Shown here: piece after piece, positions 29,765 to 39,523 of the stretch
Layout: each line of letters opens with the position of its first letter
Numbering within the stretch: the first letter of the stretch is position 1
From: Polaribacter aquimarinus
GTDB lineage: Bacteria > Bacteroidota > Bacteroidia > Flavobacteriales > Flavobacteriaceae
Length of the DNA: 64,000 nt
Direction: 5' to 3'
Assembly (NCBI RefSeq): GCF_003129485.1
Contig: NZ_QFFG01000003.1
Span: 310,001 to 374,000 of the forward strand
Notes under the pieces: model-generated
What the model saw: the letters and a program-made list of their open reading frames with translations, nothing else
What the model was told of the DNA's origin: nothing
The model's database searches: none
Program-made: the position numbers and the translations under genes

Positions 29765-31678
29765 ATGAAAAAATTAATCTTACTATTATCGGCAATCACC
29801 CTTATTATAGGGTGTAAATCAGAAAAAAAGAATGATGTTGTAAAAAACCTCAAACAATATTCCATTGAGCAAATCATGGATAATGAAAGTATTTTTGGAG
29901 GAAGTTTTTCTCCCGATAAATCTAAACTTTTAGTATCTAGCAATCGTTCTGGAATTTACAATATGTATACTGTATCTACAAAAGACGGTACATTTTATCC
30001 AATAACGGCTTCAGACAGTTCATCCGTTTTCGGAACGTCATACTTTCCGAATGATGAAAGAATGTTATTTAGAATGGATAATAATGGAGATGAAAACTTT
30101 CATATTTTCTTAAGAGAAAAAAACGGTTCTACTAGAGATTTAACACCAGACAAAGGTGCTAGAGCTAGTTTTTATGGTTGGGCAAAAGATTACAAAAGTT
30201 TCTTTTATGCTTCAAACAAAAGAGATCGTCGTTTTATGGATATCTATGAAATGGAAATTAAAGATTTCACTGCAAAAATGATTTATGAAAATAAAAAAGG
30301 ATATGATGTTTCGGCGATTTCTAATGATAAAAATTTATTTGCATTGAGTAAAACCATCAATACAAATGATAGCGATTTATTCTTGTTTAATAGAACAACC
30401 AATACAACAATAAAAATTAACAAAACAATGAGTGGAAACTCTGCAGAAGATTTCTCTCTTGATGACAAAGCATTCTATTACACCACAGATGCAGATGGTG
30501 AATTTGCAACTCTCATGAAATATGTAATTGCGTCTGGAACAACTGAGAAAGTGCTAGCAAAAAACTGGGATATTAGTGGAAGTTATTTTACAAATAATGG
30601 AAAATATCGCGTAACTTATATCAATGAAGATGCTAAAAATGTAATTGAAGTATATGATGTTGCTGCACAAAAAAACATAGAATTACCTAATGTAGATGGA
30701 CAAAGCATCACTAATGTAGGTTTTTCAAGAGATGAAACTACAATGCGATTCTACGCAGGTGGTTCTCACACTCCGTCAAACTTATATGTTTACGATTTAG
30801 AATCGAAAAAACAAACTCAATTAACTGATGTACTAAACAAAGAAATTGATGGTTCTCATTTGGTAAGCGCTAAAGTAATTCGTTATCCTTCTTTTGATGG
30901 AGTTACCATTCCCGCTATTTATTATGTTCCTCATCAGGCATCAGAAAACAACAAAGTCCCTGCTTTAGTTTGGGTTCATGGTGGTCCTGGGGGGCAATCT
31001 CGTCAATTTTTCTCATCTACTATTCAGTATTTGGTTAATCACGGTTATGCTGTTTTAGCAGTAAATAATAGAGGAAGTAGCGGATATGGAAAATCGTTTT
31101 ATAAAATGGATGATTTAAACCATGGTGATAAAGATTTAAGAGACTGTGTTGAGGGTAAAAATTGGCTAGCTAAACAGAGTGTAATTGATGGAGAAAAAAT
31201 AGGAATTATTGGCGGTTCTTATGGTGGCTACATGACCATGGCTGCACTAACCTACACACCGGAAGAATTTACTGTTGGAGTAAATCTATTTGGAGTAACC
31301 AATTGGATAAGAACATTAAAAAGCATACCTCCTTATTGGGAGTCTTTTAGAGAAGCTTTGTACAAAGAATTGGGTGACCCTTTCTCGGCAGATTCTGTTC
31401 GTTTAAAAAAGATTTCACCTTTATTTCACACAGATAAAGTAACCAAACCTTTAATCGTATTACAAGGTTCTAAAGACCCAAGAGTTTTACAAGTAGAATC
31501 TGATGAAATAGTAGCAGGAGTTAAAAAGAATGGAGTTCCTGTAGAATATGTTCTATTTGAAGATGAAGGCCATGGCTTTGTAAAAAAAGAAAATCAAATA
31601 GAATCTAATAGTAGAATTTTACAATTCTTGGACAAATACTTAAAAAAAGAAGAACCATTTAAACAAAATGAACTTTAA
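29765..31678 (+). CDS. S9 family prolyl oligopeptidase-like lipoprotein
   Basis: 637 residues. A lipoprotein signal peptide ends at LIIGC (C17). An N-terminal beta-propeller (about 25-360) is followed by an alpha/beta-hydrolase domain with the catalytic triad S485 (GGSYGG), D571 (GSKDPRV) and H603 (DEGHGF). S9 enzymes (DPP-IV/acylaminoacyl peptidase types) cut peptides after proline or release dipeptides. Cell-surface or periplasmic. It follows the VPS10-like gene by 5 bp. Confidence 0.93.
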   Translation: MKKLILLLSAITLIIGCKSEKKNDVVKNLKQYSIEQIMDNESIFGGSFSPDKSKLLVSSNRSGIYNMYTVSTKDGTFYPITASDSSSVFGTSYFPNDERMLFRMDNNGDENFHIFLREKNGSTRDLTPDKGARASFYGWAKDYKSFFYASNKRDRRFMDIYEMEIKDFTAKMIYENKKGYDVSAISNDKNLFALSKTINTNDSDLFLFNRTTNTTIKINKTMSGNSAEDFSLDDKAFYYTTDADGEFATLMKYVIASGTTEKVLAKNWDISGSYFTNNGKYRVTYINEDAKNVIEVYDVAAQKNIELPNVDGQSITNVGFSRDETTMRFYAGGSHTPSNLYVYDLESKKQTQLTDVLNKEIDGSHLVSAKVIRYPSFDGVTIPAIYYVPHQASENNKVPALVWVHGGPGGQSRQFFSSTIQYLVNHGYAVLAVNNRGSSGYGKSFYKMDDLNHGDKDLRDCVEGKNWLAKQSVIDGEKIGIIGGSYGGYMTMAALTYTPEEFTVGVNLFGVTNWIRTLKSIPPYWESFREALYKELGDPFSADSVRLKKISPLFHTDKVTKPLIVLQGSKDPRVLQVESDEIVAGVKKNGVPVEYVLFEDEGHGFVKKENQIESNSRILQFLDKYLKKEEPFKQNEL

Positions 31679-31737
31679 ATAATTATTAAAAAAATTATTA
31701 ATTAGAAAATTTTACTTTCGCTAAGTAAAAATAAAGG

Positions 31738-32406
31738 ATGAAAGAAATAAGTTTTTTTCTGTGCTTGACATTGAGTCTTTATCAACTGCAAGCTCAGACT
31801 TCTTCTGAAAACAAATTAGGAACTTGGTATATGTACAATGGTTCTCATAAATTATCAGAAAAATACACTTTAAAAACAAGTTTTCATGTCAGATATTTTG
31901 AGTTTATCACAGAATATCAACAAGAAATTTACAGATTAGGATTAAACTATAAATTTAATAACACCATAGATTTAACTTTAGGTAGTGTATACTCAATAAC
32001 AGATGGATCTTATAAAGCAGACTTACCAGATTTGTACGAATATCGTTTTTATCAAGATTTAAATATTAAAGAAAAATGGGCTAACTTTTCTGTAATCCAT
32101 AGAGTTCGATTAGCTCAACGTTTTAGAAGACAGAATTTTGAGAATAAAACTACTCATAGAATTAGATATGGCCTATTTTTAAGTCTTCCAATTACTAAAA
32201 CTTTAACAACTTATGGTTTTAATGAGATTTTTTTAAAATTCGCAACTAAATCTTTTGGACAAAATAGAACAGGGTTTGGGTTTCTTCAAAAGATAAGCAA
32301 ACAACTAAAATTAAAAATAGGCTATATGTTTACAAAATTTAGCAAAACAAAATCTCATAGATTGCAACTGGGAATAATATTAAACACAAATCATATAAAA
32401 CACTAA
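31738..32406 (+). CDS. DUF2490 outer membrane beta-barrel protein 1
   Basis: 222 residues with a signal peptide (about 1-20). The rest is alternating beta strands with many aromatic residues, as in DUF2490 barrels. The segment LGTWYMYNGSHKLSEKYTLK is shared almost word for word with the next gene. A small outer-membrane barrel of unknown role, possibly a porin. It is separated by 59 bp from the S9 gene and by 1 bp from its paralogue. Confidence 0.85.
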   Translation: MKEISFFLCLTLSLYQLQAQTSSENKLGTWYMYNGSHKLSEKYTLKTSFHVRYFEFITEYQQEIYRLGLNYKFNNTIDLTLGSVYSITDGSYKADLPDLYEYRFYQDLNIKEKWANFSVIHRVRLAQRFRRQNFENKTTHRIRYGLFLSLPITKTLTTYGFNEIFLKFATKSFGQNRTGFGFLQKISKQLKLKIGYMFTKFSKTKSHRLQLGIILNTNHIKH

Positions 32407-32407
32407 A

Positions 32408-33079
32408 ATGCGTTTACTCTTTCTTATCATCTGTTTTTTCTATTTTAATACTTTATTTTCACAAAATGCAAATAGCGAACTTGGTAGTTGGTTTATGTAT
32501 AATGGTTCTCATAAAATATCAGAAAAATGGGCTGTGAAATCTATGGCTCATTTTAGATATTATGAATTGGCAAATAATTTTCAACAAGAAATTTATAGAC
32601 TTGGAGCAAATTATTCTTTTACAAAAAAATTAAACGTTACTATCGGATATAGTTATGTAAATACTGATGTTTTTTTTGGTTCACAAAATTCTTTTGTTAC
32701 AGAAAATAGAATGTATGAAGACATTAATTATACAAACTTTTTAAACAAATTAAAGTTAAGACATCGTTTTCGATTTGAGCATCGTTTTATAAGTGAAAAT
32801 TCAGGAAACAGTGCTAGTCATTGGTTTCGATACGATTTGAATTTAAATTATCCAATAGCCGATAATTGGTCTGTTTACGGTTATAATGAGATTTTTTTGA
32901 ATATCGATCAAAGCAAACGATTTGTACAAAATTGGACTGGTTTTGGGTTCCTACATAAATTCAATAAAAATTTAAAAATAAATGTTGGATACCAACAAAT
33001 AAAACTACCTAACGGCATACAAAAAAGAATTTTACTTGGTTTAATTTTAAATACAAATCATACACAAAAAGCGATATAA
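32408..33079 (+). CDS. DUF2490 outer membrane beta-barrel protein 2
   Basis: 223 residues with a signal peptide ending near LFSQN. It is a paralogue of the preceding protein: LGSWFMYNGSHKISEKWAVK, then a C-terminal half with a similar NEIFLN segment. The pair probably arose by tandem duplication. Same transcript, 1 bp apart, and 2 bp before the DUF819 gene. Confidence 0.85.
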   Translation: MRLLFLIICFFYFNTLFSQNANSELGSWFMYNGSHKISEKWAVKSMAHFRYYELANNFQQEIYRLGANYSFTKKLNVTIGYSYVNTDVFFGSQNSFVTENRMYEDINYTNFLNKLKLRHRFRFEHRFISENSGNSASHWFRYDLNLNYPIADNWSVYGYNEIFLNIDQSKRFVQNWTGFGFLHKFNKNLKINVGYQQIKLPNGIQKRILLGLILNTNHTQKAI

Positions 33080-33081
33080 TT

Positions 33082-34389
33082 ATGTCTGAACCAATTTTTA
33101 CAAATGATGCTATTGTTTTTGGTATTTTAATGATTTCTTTGGGTTTTGTTTTTTATACTGAAAGCAAAACTGTTGGGTTTTGGCATAAATTTTACAAGAT
33201 CGTTCCAGGCTTATTTATGGCTTATTTTATACCTGCATTATTTACCACATTTGGAGTGATTTCTCCTGAATGGGAAATTGAAAATGCTGCTGGAGAAATC
33301 GTAAAAAACAAATCTCAATTGTATTATGTTTCTAGTCGATTTCTACTACCAGCTGCATTAGTTTTAATGACCTTAAGCATTGACTTAAAAGCAATATTTA
33401 ACTTAGGATCTAAAGCTTTAATTATGTTTTTTACAGGAACTATAGGTATTGTAATTGGCGGACCAATAGCCATTTTATTAATTTCTATTTTCTCCCCAGA
33501 AACTGTTGGTGGGGCTGATTTTGATGCCGTTTGGAGAGGCTTATCAACATTAGCAGGAAGTTGGATTGGTGGTGGTGCCAACCAAACGGCAATGCTAGAA
33601 ATTTATCAATATAATCCTGCAAAATACGGGGGAATGGTTTTTGTTGATATTGTAGTAGCCAATATTTGGATGGCAATTTTATTAATTGGAATTGGTAAAA
33701 AAGATAAAATTGATAAATGGTTAAAAGCTGACAATTCTGCTATCGAAGAGTTAAAAAATAAAGTGTTAGAATTTACTCAAAAAGTAAAGAAAAATCCAAC
33801 GCTTACAGACTTTATGATTATGCTAGCTATAGCATTTGGTACAGTTGGTTTTGGTCATTTTGCATCAAAATATTTAAGTGTTTTTTTTAGTAATTTGGTG
33901 GCCTCAATAGAGTCGCAAACATGGAGAAACATATTTTCTTTTTTAGGTTCTGGATTCTTTTGGTTAATCAGTATTTCTACAATAATTGCAGTATTACTTT
34001 CTTTTACTAAAGCTAAAAACTACGAAGGCGCTGGTGCTAGTAAAATAGGAAGTATTTTTATTTACATTTTAGTAGCCACTATTGGTATGAAAATGGATTT
34101 AGCCTTAATCTTTGATAATTTAGGCTTAATTGTAATTGGTATTGTTTGGATGGCAATTCATGCAGGACTATTAATTATAGTTGCTAAAATTATAAAAGCA
34201 CCTTATTTCTTTCTAGCAGTAGGAAGTCAAGCAAATGTTGGTGGTGCTGCTTCTGCTCCTATTGTTGCACAAGCTTTTCATCCATCTTTAGCAACTGTTG
34301 GGGTTTTATTGGCTGTTTTTGGTTATGCTATTGGAACCGTTGGTGCTATTGTTTGTACTATTTTAATGGAATTATCTGCTACACTTTAA
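33082..34389 (+). CDS. DUF819 family membrane protein
   Basis: 435 residues with about ten membrane helices. The central conserved segment GGADFDAVWRGLSTLAGSWIGGGANQTAM and a later GSQANVGGAASAPIVAQAF are the DUF819 signatures (YjcL group), a family of presumed transporters of unknown substrate. It could work with the two outer-membrane barrels just upstream as an import pair (inference). The start ATG is 2 bp after the paralogue stop. Confidence 0.88.
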   Translation: MSEPIFTNDAIVFGILMISLGFVFYTESKTVGFWHKFYKIVPGLFMAYFIPALFTTFGVISPEWEIENAAGEIVKNKSQLYYVSSRFLLPAALVLMTLSIDLKAIFNLGSKALIMFFTGTIGIVIGGPIAILLISIFSPETVGGADFDAVWRGLSTLAGSWIGGGANQTAMLEIYQYNPAKYGGMVFVDIVVANIWMAILLIGIGKKDKIDKWLKADNSAIEELKNKVLEFTQKVKKNPTLTDFMIMLAIAFGTVGFGHFASKYLSVFFSNLVASIESQTWRNIFSFLGSGFFWLISISTIIAVLLSFTKAKNYEGAGASKIGSIFIYILVATIGMKMDLALIFDNLGLIVIGIVWMAIHAGLLIIVAKIIKAPYFFLAVGSQANVGGAASAPIVAQAFHPSLATVGVLLAVFGYAIGTVGAIVCTILMELSATL

Positions 34390-34427
34390 AAAAAATCAGC
34401 ATATTTGCAGACTAAATTTTTGATTCG

Positions 34428-35129
34428 ATGAAGAAAATTATCACGCTTTTATTTCTATCTGTTTTAATAACAGCTTGTTCTTCTAAAAAAGAAGGAAATA
34501 TGGTTGTAACTGGACAGATTAAAGGCCTTAAAAAAGGTACTTTATACCTTCAAAAAATGAAAGACACCTTGTTGGTCTCTGTAGATTCTATTACTTTAAA
34601 AGGAAGTGATTCTTTTACTTTAAGTGATAATGTAGATTCTCCTGTATTATATTACTTAACTTTTGATGGAAATACTACTGATAAAAGAATTTTATTTTTC
34701 GGTGAAAAAGGAATAATTACTATTACTGATAAACTAGAACAATTTGGGTATAGTCCTGAAATAAAAGGTTCTAAAAATCAAGAAATACTAGACAAATACA
34801 ATGTTGTAAATAGACAGTTTCAAAACAAACGATTGGATTTTGTTAAAGATGAATTTGAAGCAAAAAAGGCTAACGATAAAGTGCTATTAGAACAATTAAA
34901 CAAAAACATCTTAAAACTTACCAAAAGAAAAGTGCTCTTTACTACTAATTTTGCACTTTCAAATTCAGACTCAGAGGTTGCTCCTTATCTTGGTTTAACA
35001 GAAATGTATGATGCAAGTATAAAAATGCTTGATACAGTTAATAACTCATTATCTGACAAAGTTAAACAATCTGATTATGGTAAACTTTTTCAAGACTATT
35101 TGGATAAAATTAAAAAAAATGAAAAATAA
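34428..35129 (+). CDS. DUF4369 domain lipoprotein
   Basis: 233 residues. A lipoprotein signal peptide ends at LITAC (C17). The next 100 residues (GQIKGLKKGTLYLQKMKDTLLVSVDSI) are the DUF4369 beta-rich fold typical of Bacteroidota lipoproteins, often fused to a thioredoxin domain. Here a helical tail replaces the thioredoxin part, so no CxxC motif. Function is unknown. It follows DUF819 by 38 bp and ends before a strong terminator. Confidence 0.82.
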   Translation: MKKIITLLFLSVLITACSSKKEGNMVVTGQIKGLKKGTLYLQKMKDTLLVSVDSITLKGSDSFTLSDNVDSPVLYYLTFDGNTTDKRILFFGEKGIITITDKLEQFGYSPEIKGSKNQEILDKYNVVNRQFQNKRLDFVKDEFEAKKANDKVLLEQLNKNILKLTKRKVLFTTNFALSNSDSEVAPYLGLTEMYDASIKMLDTVNNSLSDKVKQSDYGKLFQDYLDKIKKNEK

Positions 35130-35151
35130 TAATTTTTCTAAATTATAAACT

Positions 35152-35175
35152 AAAACCGAGCAATTGCTCGGTTTT
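35152..35175. terminator. terminator after the DUF4369 gene
   Basis: Perfect palindrome AAAACCGAGCAA / TTGCTCGGTTTT (35152-35175) followed by a run of T. The strongest hairpin in this part of the window; it can serve both flanking genes. Confidence 0.9.
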
Positions 35176-35224
35176 TTTTTGATTATTAATACTATAAACA
35201 CTTCTATTTGAGTTAGAAACCGAT

Positions 35225-36070
35225 TTAAAATCGATTATCTCCATCCAACAAATCTCCAATACCTCCTAAAACACTACCTTCTCCTCTTTTTCCACCTCCA
35301 GTTCTTGGAGCCATAGAAAGTACCCTTCCTGCTAATCTACTAAATGGCAAAGATTGAACATATACTGTTCCAGGACCGGTTAGAGTAGCAAAAAATAAAC
35401 CTTCTCCTCCAAAAAATGTATTTTTTATTCCGCCAACGAACTCAATGTCATAATCTACATCTTGAGTAAAACCAACAATACAGCCAGTATCAACTTTTAA
35501 AACTTCTCCTGGTTGTAAAACTTTTTTTGCCATGGTTCCTCCAGCATGTATAAAACCCAAACCATCACCTTCCATTTTTTGCATAATAAACCCCTCACCA
35601 CCAAACAAACCTCTACCCAATTTTTTTGAAAACTCAATTCCTATAGAAACTCCTTTTGCCGCACATAAAAAAGCATCTTTTTGGCAAATAAATTTACCTC
35701 CAAATTCTAACAAATCAATAGGTATAATTTTTCCAGGATAAGGAGATGCAAATGAAATTTGTTTCTTTCCTATTCCATCATTAGTAAAAACGGTCATAAA
35801 TAGACTTTCACCAGTTAAAATTCGTTTTCCTGCAGAAAAAATCTTTCCTAGTATTCCTTTTTCTTGATTAGAACCATCTCCCAAAATAGTATTCATTTTA
35901 ATATGATTGTCCATCATCATAAATGTGCCTGCTTCTGCTACAACACCTTCTTGAGGATCTAATTCTATTTCTACAAATTGCATTTCTTCACCAAAAATTT
36001 TATAATCTATTTCGTGTGCATTTTGTGGTGTTCTATTTGATGATTTTTGTGGAATTCTATCTTGATACAT
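35225..36070 (-). CDS. TIGR00266/AIM24 family protein
   Basis: 281 residues. The fold is repeated beta-strand modules; the conserved core is [16 protein letters not shown] and the central [24 protein letters not shown], then [16 protein letters not shown]. Members form trimers related to the mitochondrial AIM24 and tryptophan RNA-binding attenuator (TRAP) fold; function is unknown. Start ATG 36070 with no convincing alternative. Monocistronic between two terminator-like regions. Confidence 0.9.
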   Translation of the reverse strand: MYQDRIPQKSSNRTPQNAHEIDYKIFGEEMQFVEIELDPQEGVVAEAGTFMMMDNHIKMNTILGDGSNQEKGILGKIFSAGKRILTGESLFMTVFTNDGIGKKQISFASPYPGKIIPIDLLEFGGKFICQKDAFLCAAKGVSIGIEFSKKLGRGLFGGEGFIMQKMEGDGLGFIHAGGTMAKKVLQPGEVLKVDTGCIVGFTQDVDYDIEFVGGIKNTFFGGEGLFFATLTGPGTVYVQSLPFSRLAGRVLSMAPRTGGGKRGEGSVLGGIGDLLDGDNRF

Positions 36071-36209
36071 AATTTTTTTTGTTTGATATTAATTAGATTA
36101 TAATAGCTATTAAATGTTACAACTAAAGATATGAATTATATTTTTTTTAACTTTTTGCAATTTCCAAAATTGTTATTTTTGGAATGAAGAAAAAATAAAA
36201 AAATTGATT

Positions 36210-36356
36210 ATGAAATATCTAACTCCAGAAATAGAAGCTTTATCAAAAAAGTATGAAATTACAAAATCGTTAGCCAGAACTAGTAATTCTTGTGGTATTT
36301 TTCAAGATTGTGATTATACTGAACAAAGACCTAAACCATATCAGAAGAAAAGGTAA
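36210..36356 (+). CDS. 48-residue Cys-containing small protein
   Basis: An ATG at 36210 opens 48 codons to TAA 36354-36356. The N-terminal half is helical and acidic/basic mixed (MKYLTPEIEALSKKYEIT), then a short Cys-containing core NSCGIFQDCDY and a basic tail. It does not overlap other genes and ends 1 bp before the stop of the convergent DUF4442 gene. Not recognised. It could be a small conserved protein, or a peptide with a disulfide. No modification enzyme, protease or transporter lies beside it, so calling it a RiPP precursor is not supported. Confidence 0.5.
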   Translation: MKYLTPEIEALSKKYEITKSLARTSNSCGIFQDCDYTEQRPKPYQKKR

Positions 36357-36357
36357 T

Positions 36358-36813
36358 TTATAATTTTACTTTTATACTCCATTCGAATTTAAAATTAGAA
36401 ACCACTACTCCATCTTCATTTTTACCTTCTGATGATAATGTGATTAGTTGCCCTTCCTTTGTTGCTATGGATTTTTTTAAAGTTGAACTTATTAAATATC
36501 CATCGTTACAAGTAAAGGTAATTTTACCTGTAGCTTTTTTAAAAAAACCTCCTTCTTGTTTTGTAACCAACATCGAAAATTTTTTGTTTGATGCCTCAAC
36601 AGCATTCATTACCAAAACACCAGTTGTCATTTCTGCTGCCATACCTTGTGCAGCCCAAAACATGCTTTTAAACGGGTTCTGATTTATCCACCTATGTCTA
36701 ATTATTACTATTGAATTCGACTCTGTAATCGATTTTACTCTTAGACCAGACAACCAACCTAATGGTAATTTAAAAAACATAAAAGAATTTATTTTTGCTG
36801 GAGTTATCTTCAT
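36358..36813 (-). CDS. DUF4442 hotdog-fold protein
   Basis: 151 residues of an alpha+beta hotdog-like fold: the long helix segment AAQGMAAEMTTGVLVM with flanking beta strands is typical of DUF4442, which is thioesterase-like. Whether it acts on an acyl-CoA is unknown. Convergent with the small peptide gene. Start at 36813 after the ATG MKITPAKIN. Confidence 0.75.
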   Translation of the reverse strand: MKITPAKINSFMFFKLPLGWLSGLRVKSITESNSIVIIRHRWINQNPFKSMFWAAQGMAAEMTTGVLVMNAVEASNKKFSMLVTKQEGGFFKKATGKITFTCNDGYLISSTLKKSIATKEGQLITLSSEGKNEDGVVVSNFKFEWSIKVKL

Positions 36814-36904
36814 AAAGCTTGTATTTGCTCACAATTTACCACTTTTTTAACTAAAAAATACAATCTTAAAAATGTTAATAAAATGTTAATTATAGTACTA
36901 TGTA

Positions 36905-36936
36905 TTGCATAATACCTTTTTTAAGACATATATTTG
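36905..36936 (+). promoter_or_regulatory. promoter of the DUF4870-PadR-PspC operon
   Basis: TTG (36905-36907), 21 bp spacer, then TATATTTG (36929-36936). It matches the Bacteroidota -33/-7 consensus and is 31 bp before the first start codon. Confidence 0.75.
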
Positions 36937-36967
36937 CATAAGCAAGTATTATATATATTTTATAATT

Positions 36968-37396
36968 ATGAAACAAAATAACGAAAACACGAACGCTTTT
37001 TTATTACATATATCTGCATTTGCTGGTTTTATATTTCCGTTCGGAAATATAGTTGCGCCTCTTATTGCGTGGCAAACTTTAAAAGATAGAAGTACTTTTT
37101 TAGATGAACAAGGTAAAGAAGCTGTAAACTTTAATCTAAGTTATACACTTTATATATTTCTAATAAGCATAGTTTTTATTCCATTTGCATTTGGGTCTTT
37201 TTTTAGAAACTGGGACAATTTTAATCATCACATAAATATTGATTTTAATATGAATAATATTTTTGGTTTTATAGGTTTAGGTTCTATAACTGGACTGATT
37301 TATCTTATAGGAATAGCTTTAGTAATTATTGCTTCATTAAAAGCAAGAGAAGGAGAAAATTACAAATATCCTTTCACAATAAAATTTGTAAAATAA
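36968..37396 (+). CDS. DUF4870 membrane protein
   Basis: 142 residues starting MKQNNENTNAFLLHISAF; an upstream in-frame ATG at 36905 lies inside the promoter, so 36968 is the start. Three membrane helices (about 12-30, 58-80 and 105-130) with the conserved VAPLIAWQTLKDRSTFLDEQGKEAVNF-type segment. DUF4870 proteins are small membrane proteins of unknown role found beside PspC and PadR genes. Confidence 0.85.
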   Translation: MKQNNENTNAFLLHISAFAGFIFPFGNIVAPLIAWQTLKDRSTFLDEQGKEAVNFNLSYTLYIFLISIVFIPFAFGSFFRNWDNFNHHINIDFNMNNIFGFIGLGSITGLIYLIGIALVIIASLKAREGENYKYPFTIKFVK

Positions 37397-37415
37397 CAAT
37401 TATAAACCACAATAA

Positions 37416-37760
37416 ATGAAGATAGAAAATACAAAAGCGCAAATGCGAAAAGGTATTTTAGAGTATTGCATTTTATCCATCTTAAAGAAAGGTGATGCAT
37501 ATACTTCTGAAATTCTTTCTACTCTAAAAGGCGCAGAAATGATTGTGGTTGAAGGAACCATATACCCGTTATTAACTCGCCTTAAAAACGCCGGTTTATT
37601 AACGTATAGATGGGAAGAATCAACCTCTGGACCACCAAGAAAGTATTACGTTTTAACAGAAAACGGTGGAATGTTTTTAAAAGAACTAGATAAAACATGG
37701 AGTAATTTAATCAATTCAGTAAACCAAGTAATTAGCAAAAAATCTACTACAAATGAATAA
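37416..37760 (+). CDS. PadR family transcriptional regulator
   Basis: 114 residues, the short PadR-s1 form. The winged-helix DNA-binding domain is clear: KGILEYCILSILKKGDAYTSEIL, then the wing GTIYPLLTRLKNAGLLTYRWEESTSGPPRKYYVLTENG. A short dimerisation helix ends the protein. It probably represses its own operon with PspC and DUF2807 genes in response to envelope stress (inference). Its end overlaps the PspC start by 8 bp, so expression is coupled. Confidence 0.92.
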   Translation: MKIENTKAQMRKGILEYCILSILKKGDAYTSEILSTLKGAEMIVVEGTIYPLLTRLKNAGLLTYRWEESTSGPPRKYYVLTENGGMFLKELDKTWSNLINSVNQVISKKSTTNE

Positions 37761-39429
37761 GACTATCAACATAAATTTAGGCGGATTTTTCTTCCATATT
37801 GATGAAGTTGCCTATCAGAAATTAAAACGATATCTAGAATCGATTTCTAGATCATTAAGTGATGACCCGCAAGGTAAAAACGAAATCATCGCAGATATAG
37901 AAGCACGTATTAGCGAGCTTTTATCAGAAAAAATAACTGACGCAAGACAAGTTGTTAATGAAGGAGATATTGATGATGTTATTAAAATCATGGGGCAACC
38001 AGAGGATTATGCAGAAGCAGAAGAGTCTTACAACGATTCTAGCTACTCATATCAAAGAAATAATACTTCTGGAAAAAAGTTATTTAGAGATCCTGACGAT
38101 AAGTTTTTAGGAGGAGTTGCATCAGGTGTTGCTCATTATTTTGATGTAGATCCCATTTGGATTCGTTTAGGGTTATTGGCCTTATTCTTTGGAGCCGGTT
38201 TCGGAATTTTACTCTACATAATTCTTTGGATTTTATTGCCAGAAGCTAAAACAACAGCAGAAAAACTTCAAATGGAAGGAGAACCTGTAAACATTGATAA
38301 TATTGAAAAAAAAATTAGAAAAGAATTTACTGCTGTTTCAGAAAATGTTAAAGATTTAGCTAACCAAGCATCAGATAAAATAAAAGATGGTGCTCAAGAA
38401 TTTTCAGAAAAAATGAATAAAACTTTTTCGGGAAAGACAAAAAAAAATAACGGTTTACAAGATTTTATCAATACCATAGGGAAAATTATTTTAGTATTCT
38501 TTAAAGTAATTGGTAAATTTATTGGGGCAATTTTAGTATTTATTGCTGCTGCTGTTATTTTATCTCTAATTATTGGAGGGTTTTCTGTAGGAAGTTTAGA
38601 ATTTTTAGATTTTGACGGAGAAATGCTGCAATATCCACCATTTTTCTATGATTCAATGTTACCAAAATGGGTATTAACTTTAGCATTATTTTTATTAGTT
38701 GGAATTCCGTTTCTAATCTTATTTGTATTGGGGTTAAGAATTTTATCTAGTAGTGTAAAACAGATAAGTAAACCTACTTCTTTATCACTATTAGGAATTT
38801 GGATAGTTGCTTTATTAACTATGATTTTTACAGGTTTAGAGTTTGGTACATCTCATGCGAATTATGGTGAAACCAATACCAAAAAATCTTTTAACATTAT
38901 TGCAAATGATACACTTACACTAAAGATGTATAACGATGATGACATCTATTATCAAGATAATTTAAGAAGATCTACCCGCAAACAAGAAGTAGAAATTAAT
39001 AATATCAAAATGGTTTATACCAATAATGTAAAAGTAGATGTAAAGAAAAGTAATTCTAATGAAGCTTATTATGTAATTCAAAAAGAATCTCGTGGAAAAA
39101 GTAAATTTAAAGCTAGAAAAAATGCTGAAAAAATTCAACACAACATTAGCATTGAAAACAAAACTATAACGATAGACGCTTTCTTTATCTCAGAATTTAA
39201 AAATCTTTGGAAAGATGAAGAAATACATATTATTTTTTATTTACCAGAAAATGCTATTGTCTATTTTGACAACTCTATAAAAAACTTTTTATACCATGTT
39301 GATAATGTAGGAGATATATATGATAAAGACATGGCAAACCATTATTTTATAATGACATCTTATAGTCTAAAATGTTTGGATTGCGAAGAGGAAAAAGATA
39401 ATAAAATTTTAGAAGATAAAACCATTTAA
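37753..39429 (+). CDS. PspC-domain envelope stress protein
   Basis: 558 residues. The N-terminal 100 residues are a HAAS-like helical regulatory module (NEIIADIEARISELL). A PspC domain follows at about 109-165 (FRDPDDKFLGGVASGVAHYF to a membrane helix ending ILLPEA). Three more membrane helices lie at about 255-280, 300-325 and 350-375, and a periplasmic, beta-rich DUF2807-like tail fills the rest. PspC senses inner-membrane stress in phage-shock systems. In Bacteroidota, PadR, PspC and DUF2807 genes form one locus. Confidence 0.88.
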   Translation: MNKTININLGGFFFHIDEVAYQKLKRYLESISRSLSDDPQGKNEIIADIEARISELLSEKITDARQVVNEGDIDDVIKIMGQPEDYAEAEESYNDSSYSYQRNNTSGKKLFRDPDDKFLGGVASGVAHYFDVDPIWIRLGLLALFFGAGFGILLYIILWILLPEAKTTAEKLQMEGEPVNIDNIEKKIRKEFTAVSENVKDLANQASDKIKDGAQEFSEKMNKTFSGKTKKNNGLQDFINTIGKIILVFFKVIGKFIGAILVFIAAAVILSLIIGGFSVGSLEFLDFDGEMLQYPPFFYDSMLPKWVLTLALFLLVGIPFLILFVLGLRILSSSVKQISKPTSLSLLGIWIVALLTMIFTGLEFGTSHANYGETNTKKSFNIIANDTLTLKMYNDDDIYYQDNLRRSTRKQEVEINNIKMVYTNNVKVDVKKSNSNEAYYVIQKESRGKSKFKARKNAEKIQHNISIENKTITIDAFFISEFKNLWKDEEIHIIFYLPENAIVYFDNSIKNFLYHVDNVGDIYDKDMANHYFIMTSYSLKCLDCEEEKDNKILEDKTI

Positions 39430-39523
39430 AACAATTCGGTTATAAAAATCAACAATTGAGTAACCTTACTTTGATTATAAACGTCTTATCATAGAGATTT
39501 ACAATCTAAATAAACCAAAACTT

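Noticed and set aside
36210..36356. Small Cys peptide as a RiPP precursor
   Set aside because: No radical SAM, cyclodehydratase, lanthionine synthetase, protease or transporter is adjacent, and no GG leader is seen.
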